Shown here one piece after another: positions 1 to 5,274 of a DNA stretch of 5,757 nucleotides. The position numbers were made by a program, and so were the translations under genes. Positions within the stretch are counted from its first letter, which is position 1, and each line of letters begins with the position of its first letter. The DNA is from Kiritimatiellia bacterium (GTDB lineage Bacteria > Verrucomicrobiota > Kiritimatiellia > SLAD01). The stretch is taken from assembly GCA_007126995.1 (NCBI GenBank), contig SLAD01000223.1, positions 1-5,757 on the forward strand. Reading direction: 5' to 3'. Below the pieces are notes generated by a model. It did not search any database. It saw nothing but the letters and a program-made list of their open reading frames with translations, and was not told the DNA's origin.

Positions 1-892
1 GCGCGTGGATAATGGCGTTCACGTCATGCAGCCGAACCGTACGTCCGGCGAATCCACTGATCGGCTGAATGATCACCGGTTGTTCCGGCACCGGCTCGTC
101 CGGCGAACACACGCCCAAATCCATTTTCAATTTCTCTGCGGCTTTGCTGGGAATCTTCAGCACCATCGCGAGATCGTTGGTAATGTGATCCCCGCCCACG
201 CCCAGCGAGCCGGCAATGGCAATACACCGGTTGGCATAGACCACGTAATCCGTCGTGCCAGCCCCGAGATCAATCACGACACAGCCGCTCTCTTTCTGCT
301 CCGGTGTCAACACGGCCAAAGCCGAACACAATCCACCAAACGCGCTTTCCGCCACTTCGACACCCGCACTCGTGGCGACCTTCAACACATTCAATATGCG
401 GTTTCGTACCCCATGCAGAATCAGCATGGACACTGCCAACTTAGCGCCGACCATGCCCTCGGGATTAATGACGCCCTCCTGATCATCCACAAAGAATTGT
501 TGATGGATGGAATGCATCACCATGCGCTCCGACGGCAGACTCACCGCACGCGCCGACTCGAGCACGGTATCGATGTCCGCCTGTGTGATTTCGCTGTCCG
601 CCGGGATCAGGGGCGTCGTACCGCGGCTAATAGCCCCTTGGATGTGACTGCCCGAAAGCGTGACATGCACTTCCTGAATGCTGACCTGACTCTGTTTCTC
701 GGCCGCTTTCAGTGCCGCATCGACGCAAGACAGCGCATTGTCGAAATCCGTGATTTCACCTTTGCGCACGCCGCGGGCGGCGCATTCGCCGACACCGGTA
801 ATCATTAGATACCCGTCTTCGCGCTCCTCGCCCACCAGCGCACGCACGCGGGAGGTACCGATCTCTAAAGCTACTACGGGTTCTGAAGCCAT
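1..892 (-). CDS. ftsA: Cell division protein FtsA, N-terminal 297 residues (cut by window edge)
   Basis: FtsA is a cytoplasmic actin-like ATPase that anchors FtsZ filaments to the membrane and recruits later divisome proteins. The reading frame is open from ATG 890-892 to the left edge, giving 297 of the roughly 410-420 residues usual for the family; the missing end should carry the last ATPase motifs and the membrane-binding helix. The phosphate-1 loop is at residues 8-20 (ALEIGTSRVRALV), with Glu10 where many family members have Asp. The FtsA-specific 1C/SHS2 region spans about 80-165, starting at TLSGSHIQG. The phosphate-2 motif VIDLGAGTTDYVVY is at 206-219, followed by GGDHITNDLA at 233-242. 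An AAGGA ribosome site lies 6 bases before the start. The stop of ftsQ is only 12 bases upstream, so the two are cotranscribed; ftsZ is expected just outside the window. The identification is secure. Confidence 0.95.
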   Translation of the reverse strand, partial: MASEPVVALEIGTSRVRALVGEEREDGYLMITGVGECAARGVRKGEITDFDNALSCVDAALKAAEKQSQVSIQEVHVTLSGSHIQGAISRGTTPLIPADSEITQADIDTVLESARAVSLPSERMVMHSIHQQFFVDDQEGVINPEGMVGAKLAVSMLILHGVRNRILNVLKVATSAGVEVAESAFGGLCSALAVLTPEQKESGCVVIDLGAGTTDYVVYANRCIAIAGSLGVGGDHITNDLAMVLKIPSKAAEKLKMDLGVCSPDEPVPEQPVIIQPISGFAGRTVRLHDVNAIIHA

Positions 893-898
893 GAGTGA

Positions 899-903
899 TC
901 CTT
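899..903 (-). promoter_or_regulatory. Ribosome binding site of ftsA
   Basis: On the minus strand AAGGA sits 6 bases before the ATG at 892. It lies in the 12-base gap after the ftsQ stop and fixes the ftsA start. It is clearer than anything seen before ftsQ or ddl, which would suit a higher output of FtsA than of FtsQ; that last point is inference. Confidence 0.7.
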
Positions 904-904
904 G

Positions 905-1786
905 CTATTGATGCGTGACGACAGGCGGGATATGCGCATGCCCCGTCATATTCACGACGGCCGCCATGCGCCCGCGGCGCCGCTGCTCCTGTAAGATTTC
1001 TACCAGCTCAGCCAAACGCGGCTCTAAGTGGGCGCGCGCCATGCGGACTTCCTCGCCCGTCTCGAGGCGAAGCGTCAAGTTCTCATCATGGCGCACATCA
1101 ATTTCGCGCAGGCGCACATGCGGATGAATCGGCGACCGGTTACACAGCGTGAGCACCGTCAACGCATCCTTAAAGTAGGGTTCACTCAATCGCATGCCGG
1201 GACGGATGCCCGGTTCGCGTATACCCCGGATGACCGGCAAATTGGGCCGCAGCGAACTCGGTCCCAGCACATAGCCGTCGGCATCGACGGCCAAGGGCAC
1301 CGAACCGACTTGATCCAGCCGCGCCAACGCCATCCGCTCCTGCACACGGATCACTAACGTATCCGGCAAACGGCGCGACACCTGCACGGACTGGATCGCC
1401 GGCGTCGATTCCAGATTGTAGCGAATTTCGCGCAAATCAAGCGCGAGCAGATTTTCGCGCTCCCGCAATCCGGCGTATTGCCGAATATGAGCGGGCGTCA
1501 GCACCGGCCCATCCGTGGAAAAATCCCAGACCTGCACCACATAGCGGTCATTCTCCGTGAACAAGTAGGCGCTCAACAACTTGAAGGAGCGGTGACCAAC
1601 CCAACCGAAGCCCACCAACACGGCAAGGCACAGCAACACGAGGGCGGTGCGTTTGCGGCGCTCGGCGTTGCGCTCGCGCGTCCGGGCGCTGACCTTCACC
1701 GTCTGCTGGCGCCGACGGGGCTTGGCGCGCGATCGCTTCGCTTTCGATCGCTTCCCTCTATCCGTTAATATGCCGTCCATCCACAT
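905..1786 (-). CDS. ftsQ: Cell division protein FtsQ
   Basis: FtsQ is a bitopic inner-membrane protein that links early and late divisome proteins through FtsB and FtsL. Counting from ATG 1786 it has 293 residues, normal for the family. The cytoplasmic tail is extremely basic: 18 of residues 11-46 are Lys or Arg. A single transmembrane helix follows at about 47-65 (TALVLLCLAVLVGFGWVGH). The periplasmic part starts with a POTRA-like domain at about 82-153, including LTPAHIRQYAGLRERENLLA, SVQVSRRLPDTLVIRVQE and then the beta domain. The frame stays open upstream to 1870, but that would overlap ddl by 71 bases and add residues unlike FtsQ. ATG 1786 lies 13 bases after the ddl stop; ATG 1780 is equally possible, and neither has a clear ribosome site. 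Sequence conservation in FtsQ is low, so the call rests on topology, the POTRA pattern and position between ddl and ftsA. Confidence 0.9.
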   Translation of the reverse strand: MWMDGILTDRGKRSKAKRSRAKPRRRQQTVKVSARTRERNAERRKRTALVLLCLAVLVGFGWVGHRSFKLLSAYLFTENDRYVVQVWDFSTDGPVLTPAHIRQYAGLRERENLLALDLREIRYNLESTPAIQSVQVSRRLPDTLVIRVQERMALARLDQVGSVPLAVDADGYVLGPSSLRPNLPVIRGIREPGIRPGMRLSEPYFKDALTVLTLCNRSPIHPHVRLREIDVRHDENLTLRLETGEEVRMARAHLEPRLAELVEILQEQRRRGRMAAVVNMTGHAHIPPVVTHQ

Positions 1787-1799
1787 GGTGATTCGTTCA

Positions 1800-2705
1800 T
1801 CAATCTGCTGAAATACGAGCGCTCTGCATGATCCGATCACACAGCGCCTCAAATGCAATCCCTGCTGCACGGGCCGCCTTCGGCAGCAAGCTCGTCGCTG
1901 TAAATCCAGGGATCGTGTTGACCTCCAGTATATACAATTCCCCGTCGCGATTCATGCGAAAATCGGCCCGCGCCACCGATTCACATCCCAAGGCTTCATA
2001 CGCGCGCACCGCACGCGCCTGACATTCCTGCGCACAGGCATCATCAATCGGGGCCGGAACCTTGTAGGAGGTCAGCCCCGCCGTATACTTGGCACGGTAA
2101 TCATAATTTCCCTCCGGCGCGCATATTTCGAGCACCGGCAAGGCCTCGCCATCGACGACACCAACCGTCAACTCCCGTCCCTCGATATATTGCTCCACCA
2201 GCACCCGCGCATCGTATTGCAGGGCATCTTCAAAGGCCGCGGGCCAGTCCTGAGCTTGAAGCACGCGATGAATGCCCACGCTCGACCCCTGCCGCACGGG
2301 CTTCACCACCAGCGGGAAAGACTGCGTTGGTTCCATGCCTTTTTCGAGCACCTCATAGGCGGGCGTGGGGATCCCGGCGGCCTCAAAGCGCTCCTTGCTG
2401 GCTACCTTATCGAAGGCAAGTCGGCTGGCGGCTACGCCGGAACCGGTGAACGGCAAATCGCGATCGCGCAAGAGCGACTGCACTTCGCCATCCTCGCCAA
2501 ATTCGCCGTGCAGCGCCACGAACACGGCCGCGACATCGTCCGGCAAGTCAAGGGAACGACTCACCAGATCGATTTCATGCACCAAGTATCCGGTCGCCCG
2601 CAGCGCTTCAGCGATCGCTTTGCCTGAATTCAGCGAAACCTCGCGCTCTGCTGAAACGCCGCCCATCAGGACCGCTACCGGCTTGTCTTTTGCAATGCCA
2701 CTCAT
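1800..2705 (-). CDS. ddl: D-alanine--D-alanine ligase
   Basis: This ATP-grasp enzyme joins two D-alanines with ATP in the cytoplasm, making the dipeptide that MurF adds to the peptidoglycan precursor. At 301 residues it is the standard length, and every key motif is intact. The N-terminal substrate motif GGVSAEREVSLNSG is at 15-28 with Glu20. Lys100 and Lys135 (in FPLVVKP) are the usual ATP-phosphate contacts. The serine loop QGSSVG is at 139-144, and the tyrosine of NYDYRAKY is at about 201-207. Metal and substrate residues follow in RADF (Arg246, Asp248) and EVNTIPGFTATSLLP (Glu261, Asn263). YDYRAKY has Tyr rather than Phe at the decisive position, so D-Ala-D-Ala is expected, not the D-Ala-D-Lac of resistance ligases. 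The start ATG 2705 has an AGGA 10 bases upstream. It is the first gene of the ddl-ftsQ-ftsA run, 13 bases before ftsQ. Confidence 0.96.
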   Translation of the reverse strand: MSGIAKDKPVAVLMGGVSAEREVSLNSGKAIAEALRATGYLVHEIDLVSRSLDLPDDVAAVFVALHGEFGEDGEVQSLLRDRDLPFTGSGVAASRLAFDKVASKERFEAAGIPTPAYEVLEKGMEPTQSFPLVVKPVRQGSSVGIHRVLQAQDWPAAFEDALQYDARVLVEQYIEGRELTVGVVDGEALPVLEICAPEGNYDYRAKYTAGLTSYKVPAPIDDACAQECQARAVRAYEALGCESVARADFRMNRDGELYILEVNTIPGFTATSLLPKAARAAGIAFEALCDRIMQSARISAD

Positions 2706-2740
2706 ATCTACCGTTTCCTAAACAGTCGTTCACGGTCGAT

Positions 2741-2768
2741 ACTGTAGCCAATTGACTGTCCCTGCCAA
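2741..2768 (-). promoter_or_regulatory. Candidate sigma-70 promoter for ddl-ftsQ-ftsA
   Basis: In the 95-base gap between the GGDEF gene and ddl, the minus strand reads TTGGCA (2763-2768, five of six matches to the -35 consensus), a 16-base spacer, then TACAGT (2741-2746, four of six to the -10 consensus). Transcription would start about 30 bases before the ddl ATG. An ACAGT...ACTGT inverted repeat (2721-2725 and 2741-2745) overlaps the -10 box. No clear terminator hairpin is visible in this gap, so read-through from the upstream genes is also possible. This is pattern matching only. Confidence 0.35.
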
Positions 2769-2800
2769 TGCAAAGATGCGCGGATGAAGCAAAATAGCGT

Positions 2801-3331
2801 CTAGGCGCGGCGCGAAGCCTGCATATTGCGAGCGGCCAAGCCGGCCCACTCGGTTATTGTCTGTCCCTCGCCCGGCGATCGAATCGCCCACCCCGCAGTG
2901 ATGCCTGGCGAGGTGCGCTCCTTATCCAGCAATGTTCGTAGTCGATCGAGAAAAGCTTCCACTTCTGGAAGATCGGAATGCGGCAGCAAGGCGACAAATT
3001 CATCCCCGCCCCAACGTCCGCAAACTTCACCGTCGCCCACTGCTTGGTTGAGTCCTTCCGCAACCGCCTTGAGCGCGTCGTCGCCCACCTCATAGCCCCG
3101 TGCATTCAGTTGTTTGAGGCCGACCACATCCAACATCACCACCGCCAAGGTCGCACCGTCTTGATCACAACGGCCTGCCCATTGCTCAAATTGGGCAACA
3201 AGACCGCGGCGATTCAGCAGTGAGGTGAGGGGATCCAAACACGCAGACTGTTGGAGCTGCGCAATGTAATGAAAAAGGGTAAGGACTTGATCCTGCGATA
3301 GGCGCAAATCGGCTGGCTCGTCAGGTCGCAT
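2801..3331 (-). CDS. Minimal stand-alone GGDEF protein (putative diguanylate cyclase)
   Basis: GGDEF domains join two GTP molecules into the second messenger c-di-GMP. The 176-residue protein is almost only this domain: about 32 polar helical residues, then DPLTSLLNRRG (33-43), MLDVVGLKQLN (66-76), the VGDD region (82-85) and GRWGGDEFVALLP (105-117). The signature GGDEF is intact, and Asp68, Asn76 and Asp84 sit at the usual metal and guanine positions. No transmembrane segment or sensor domain is present. The RxxD inhibitory site normally nine residues before GG is absent (Gly and Glu stand there). The second Asp of the usual DxD, the YGH motif and the final ALYxAKxxGRN motif are degenerate, and the protein ends right at the domain border. 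Activity is therefore likely but not certain. Its ATG lies inside the end of the anti-sigma gene (11-base overlap) with no clear ribosome site of its own, which suggests coupled translation. Confidence 0.88.
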   Translation of the reverse strand: MRPDEPADLRLSQDQVLTLFHYIAQLQQSACLDPLTSLLNRRGLVAQFEQWAGRCDQDGATLAVVMLDVVGLKQLNARGYEVGDDALKAVAEGLNQAVGDGEVCGRWGGDEFVALLPHSDLPEVEAFLDRLRTLLDKERTSPGITAGWAIRSPGEGQTITEWAGLAARNMQASRRA

Positions 3332-3587
3332 CGTTTTCGCGATTCAACGACTCAACCAGTCGCTGCTTGGCGTCGCACGAGAGGCACAGGTGCGGCGGAG
3401 GTGGGTCCTCTTGTTCATGCTTAAGGTAGTGCCGCTTGGCATCCTGCATCAACATAATGAAACGATTAAACGGACCGCAAACCACACACAGGAATACGTG
3501 CAATCGCAAACCAATCCGCTTGCGAAGAGGCAGCTCCCAATAGTCGTCACTTGCCAAGGCTTGAGAAACTTGTTTACACCGCAGCAT
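3321..3587 (-). CDS. Small zinc-type anti-sigma factor candidate (zf-HC2-like)
   Basis: The 88-residue protein has Cys4 followed by His30-x3-Cys34-x2-Cys37 (LRLHVFLCVVC), the zinc-binding pattern of ZAS/zf-HC2 anti-sigma factors, which hold an ECF sigma factor inactive. The spacing from Cys4 to His30 and the basic stretch before the histidine (LRKRIGLRLH) match many short proteins of this class that sit directly after their sigma gene. No transmembrane helix is visible, so it would be cytoplasmic. A second cluster, His66-x-Cys68-x2-Cys71 (HLCLSC), follows a proline run (62-65) and could bind another metal or respond to redox. ATG 3587 lies within the last 14 bases of the sigma gene, and the stop overlaps the GGDEF gene by 11 bases. 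The zinc motif and position are seen; anti-sigma action on the neighbour is inferred. Confidence 0.8.
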   Translation of the reverse strand: MLRCKQVSQALASDDYWELPLRKRIGLRLHVFLCVVCGPFNRFIMLMQDAKRHYLKHEQEDPPPPHLCLSCDAKQRLVESLNRENDAT

Positions 3588-4176
3588 TGAGTTCTTTCAC
3601 ACCTTTGTTCTTCTTCAACCAATTCTTTTCGAGACACGCTTTCAGTCCGTTGCGCGCCCGATACAAGATAACCCACAGGTAGGTCGGCTCAACCCCTAGC
3701 TCCTGACAAACCTCTTCCGTCGACATGCCTTCCAACTCTTTCATCGTGAAGGCCAGATTCATGCGCTTATCCAATTTGGTGAGACAATCCGAGAAGACAT
3801 CCCAGAATTCCTTCTGCTCGAACACTTTGCGCGGATTAAAATGCCACTTCGGCGGACGCCAATGCGGCACGCCCACCTCTTTAAACATCAAGGTGTCCTC
3901 GAATCCCTCCGGCTCGACATCCTCTAACTTCACTTCCCGGGCGGCTTTACGCAAATAGTCGATCAGCTTGTGACGCAAAATACCCATCAGCCACGATCGC
4001 TCCGAGGAACGTCCCTGATAGCGCTCCTTGGCCTTCATCGCCGCCAGAAAGGTCTCCTGCACAATGTCCTCGGCCACCGCATGGCTCTTTAAGCGGACAT
4101 ACGCATAGCGAAACATCACATCGCCATGCTCTTGTACCCATCTCTCCGGGTCTATGCCATCAACTGAATTCGTCAA
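3574..4176 (-). CDS. ECF-type RNA polymerase sigma-70 family factor
   Basis: An alternative sigma factor that directs RNA polymerase to its own promoter set. With the start chosen here it has 200 residues. Region 2 covers about 20-82: FRYAYVRLKSHAVAEDIVQETFLAAM, then the -10-binding helix RSWLMGILRHKLIDYLRK. A linker of about 45 residues contains VPHWRPPKWHFNP. Region 4 covers about 128-188 (FSDCLTKLDKRMNLAFTMKE, then the helix-turn-helix STEEVCQELGVEPTYLWVILYRARNGLKACLE). The W-rich linker and the ending CLEKNW recall the TIGR02943-type subfamily; this is from memory and unchecked. No ATG occurs in frame before residue 21. TTG 4176 is preferred because GAGG lies 6 bases before it; TTG 4188 has no ribosome site. 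The gene heads a same-strand trio with the zinc protein and the GGDEF protein. No C-terminal regulatory extension is seen beyond a short Lys-rich tail. Confidence 0.93.
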   Translation of the reverse strand: MTNSVDGIDPERWVQEHGDVMFRYAYVRLKSHAVAEDIVQETFLAAMKAKERYQGRSSERSWLMGILRHKLIDYLRKAAREVKLEDVEPEGFEDTLMFKEVGVPHWRPPKWHFNPRKVFEQKEFWDVFSDCLTKLDKRMNLAFTMKELEGMSTEEVCQELGVEPTYLWVILYRARNGLKACLEKNWLKKNKGVKELNAAV

Positions 4177-4182
4177 AGTACA

Positions 4183-4186
4183 CCTC
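4183..4186 (-). promoter_or_regulatory. Ribosome binding site selecting the TTG start of the sigma gene
   Basis: On the minus strand GAGG stands 6 bases before TTG 4176. Another in-frame TTG at 4188 overlaps this site and has only AT-rich sequence before it, so 4176 is the better start. Confidence 0.55.
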
Positions 4187-4287
4187 AATTGAAATAATCT
4201 CAGGCTGGATACTAACGAGCCACCACTGGTCTGTATATCTTAAAGCGAGAGGAAGATAAGGGACAGACACCAAAACAACCCGCGCAA

Positions 4288-4329
4288 TTTGTTTTCATTT
4301 TTGTAACAAACAAACAAACGGAAAACAAA
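4288..4329. repeat. 9-bp perfect inverted repeat, possible operator
   Basis: TTTGTTTTC (4288-4296) and GAAAACAAA (4321-4329) are exact reverse complements separated by 24 bases. Within the spacer TTTGT-A-ACAAA (4300-4310) is a second, smaller palindrome. Both lie in the divergent control region about 110-150 bases upstream of the sigma gene start and about 95-135 bases upstream of the sigma-54-type promoter. The position suits a regulator binding site, but low-complexity A/C-rich sequence makes chance repeats more likely. Confidence 0.35.
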
Positions 4330-4422
4330 ACCGTATGCCAATACAAGGAATTGATGAGGATAAATTTTTCAATGCCCCCGTTTTTTGGGCCTATTTTATC
4401 ATTATCGGTGAATTTTTACTGG

Positions 4423-4439
4423 TTGGCACGCCGTGTGCT
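4423..4439 (+). promoter_or_regulatory. Sigma-54 (RpoN) type -24/-12 promoter for the response regulator
   Basis: The sequence TTGGCACGCCGTGTGCT matches the consensus YTGGCACGRNNNTTGCW. The -24 half (TTGGCACG, 4423-4430) is perfect; the -12 half has four of five bases (GTGCT, 4435-4439). The essential GG (4425-4426) and GC (4437-4438) are exactly 12 bases apart. Transcription would begin near 4450, about 50 bases before ATG 4500. Sigma-54 promoters need an enhancer-binding ATPase; none is encoded here. A TGCTT-5-AAGCA inverted repeat (4436-4450) overlaps the -12 element and could be an operator. No comparably good sigma-70 promoter is seen. Confidence 0.65.
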
Positions 4440-4486
4440 TACAACAAGCATCAATAGTTAATACATGAATCTGCGATACTGACGAT

Positions 4487-4491
4487 AGGAG
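4487..4491 (+). promoter_or_regulatory. Ribosome binding site of the response regulator
   Basis: AGGAG lies 8 bases before ATG 4500. The in-frame GTG at 4491 overlaps this site and cannot easily be the start; ATG 4506 would be 14 bases away, too far. Confidence 0.7.
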
Positions 4492-4499
4492 TGACTGAC

Positions 4500-5168
4500 A
4501 TGATTATGACGAATAACGAAACGGCAGACCGGGCCGGAGCGCTGCCGGGAAGGGTGGACCTGCTGCCGGAAGGCGGCACCTATGAAGTGGTCTGCTCGAC
4601 GGATCCGGCCTCACTGCCCGCATTGATGAAGGAGCAAGGCACGCAATTTGTGATGGTGGGCGCCGTCCTGCCAGCACGTAGCGGCGCGGAACTCTGCCGC
4701 ATGCTGGGCAGTAAGGAGCAGCGCATGCCGTATCCGGTCATGCTGCTGCGCAAACAGGAGGACGGCTCTTCCACACCGCCGGAAACCCCGCTCTCGAAGG
4801 CGGCGGCCCGGGCATTGACTGCTGGCCCATTGCACCACGCACTGTGCGAACTAATGGATGAGCAGGTGGCCGATCAAACCATTCAAGACGATTTGCTGGA
4901 AATCCATCCAGGACGCCATGAGGTCAAAACAGAGGGACGCGTGATCGATTTGACGGCAACGGAGTTCAAGTTGCTCCGTCTGCTGGTCGAGCGCAAGGGC
5001 TGGGTCCACTCACGCGATCAGATCATCGAAGCGCTGCGCGGCAAGGATTACGCGTGCACGCGCCGCTCGGTAGATGTACTCGTTGTGAGTCTGCGCCGCA
5101 AGCTGGGCACGCTCGGCAAACGCATTCAAACCGTACGCGGTGTCGGTTACCGCTACCGCTCGGAATAG
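4500..5168 (+). CDS. OmpR/PhoB-type winged-helix transcription regulator with degenerate receiver
   Basis: The 222-residue protein ends in a clear OmpR/PhoB DNA-binding domain (about 132-222). It shows the pattern LTATEFKLLRLLVERKGWVH, then SRDQIIEAL, the recognition helix SVDVLVVSLRRKLG and the closing wing VRGVGYRYR, all typical of two-component regulators. The N-terminal half is only receiver-like. VMVGAVLPARSGAELCRML (about 51-69) aligns with the usual LLDLMLPxxSGxELCRxL, but the phospho-acceptor Asp is Gly54. The first strand with its acidic pair is missing, the Thr/Ser after strand 4 is Arg (MLLRKQED), and the conserved Lys is not recognisable. It therefore probably acts without phosphorylation, by expression level, ligand or partner control. 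No kinase gene lies next to it. It is read away from the sigma gene, behind a sigma-54-type promoter, and is followed by a terminator, so it is likely monocistronic. Its target genes are unknown. Confidence 0.9.
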   Translation: MIMTNNETADRAGALPGRVDLLPEGGTYEVVCSTDPASLPALMKEQGTQFVMVGAVLPARSGAELCRMLGSKEQRMPYPVMLLRKQEDGSSTPPETPLSKAAARALTAGPLHHALCELMDEQVADQTIQDDLLEIHPGRHEVKTEGRVIDLTATEFKLLRLLVERKGWVHSRDQIIEALRGKDYACTRRSVDVLVVSLRRKLGTLGKRIQTVRGVGYRYRSE

Positions 5169-5183
5169 AAAGAGATCTTCCTA

Positions 5184-5219
5184 CCACACACACAACACAC
5201 ACCACACACAGACACACAC
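5184..5219 (+). repeat. CA-rich low-complexity tract
   Basis: About 36 bases of imperfect CA dinucleotide repeat with CAACA, ACCAC and AGAC interruptions, starting 15 bases after the regulator stop. On the plus strand it is C-rich and nearly G-free, which resembles a Rho loading site in the regulator transcript. It could equally be a simple slippage-prone repeat. It is non-coding on both strands as far as I can see. Confidence 0.75.
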
Positions 5220-5233
5220 GCCGCCCGGCACCC

Positions 5234-5269
5234 AAAAGGCCCGACTTTGCAATGAAGCCGGGCCTTTTT
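5234..5269. terminator. Bidirectional intrinsic terminator between converging genes
   Basis: GGCCCGACTT (5238-5247) pairs with AAGCCGGGCC (5255-5264) around a 7-base loop TGCAATG, with one A-C mismatch. AAAA stands before the stem (5234-5237) and TTTTT after it (5265-5269). The stem plus T-run works on either strand, ending the regulator transcript from the left and the comEC transcript from the right. The comEC stop is only 6 bases away from the T-run. Confidence 0.88.
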
Positions 5270-5274
5270 GGCGT

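Larger units (their letters stand above)
4189..4486. other. Divergent AT-rich intergenic region between sigma gene and response regulator
   Basis: About 300 bases without a convincing gene, clearly more AT-rich than the flanking genes. It holds a sigma-54-type promoter facing right (4423-4439), a 9-bp inverted repeat (4288-4296 and 4321-4329), three AAAC units (4308-4319), the short palindrome ACCACTGGT (4222-4230) and a copy of AGGGACAGACA (4259-4269). I could not find a convincing -35/-10 pair for the leftward sigma gene. The nearest is a TATACA-like box (4232-4237, minus strand) without a good -35 partner; if the sigma factor drives its own gene, its promoter would have a different consensus. 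Confidence 0.7.

Noticed and set aside
5..808. Long plus-strand open frame of 267 codons opposite ftsA
   Set aside because: It is the antisense of a clearly conserved ftsA frame; its composition (many His, Arg, Gln) is typical of an antisense shadow and no domain is recognisable.
1787..1870. Longer FtsQ starting at ATG 1870
   Set aside because: It would overlap the conserved end of ddl by 71 bases and add 28 residues unlike FtsQ; the start at 1786 fits the operon spacing.
2190..2721. Two plus-strand frames of 145 and 118 codons opposite ddl
   Set aside because: They lie opposite a full, motif-complete ddl gene and have low-complexity Ser/Arg- or His-rich translations with no recognisable family.
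4232..4260. Sigma-70 promoter for the ECF sigma gene (TATACA box, minus strand)
   Set aside because: At 17-18 base spacing the -35 position reads CTTATC or CCTTAT, a poor match; too weak to list as a promoter.
4374..4390. GCCC/GGGC hairpin with T-run as an intrinsic terminator
   Set aside because: Only four base pairs with the T-run in the loop, not after the stem; it does not have terminator form on either strand.
4491..4499. GTG 4491 as start of the response regulator
   Set aside because: The codon lies inside the AGGAG ribosome site that serves ATG 4500.
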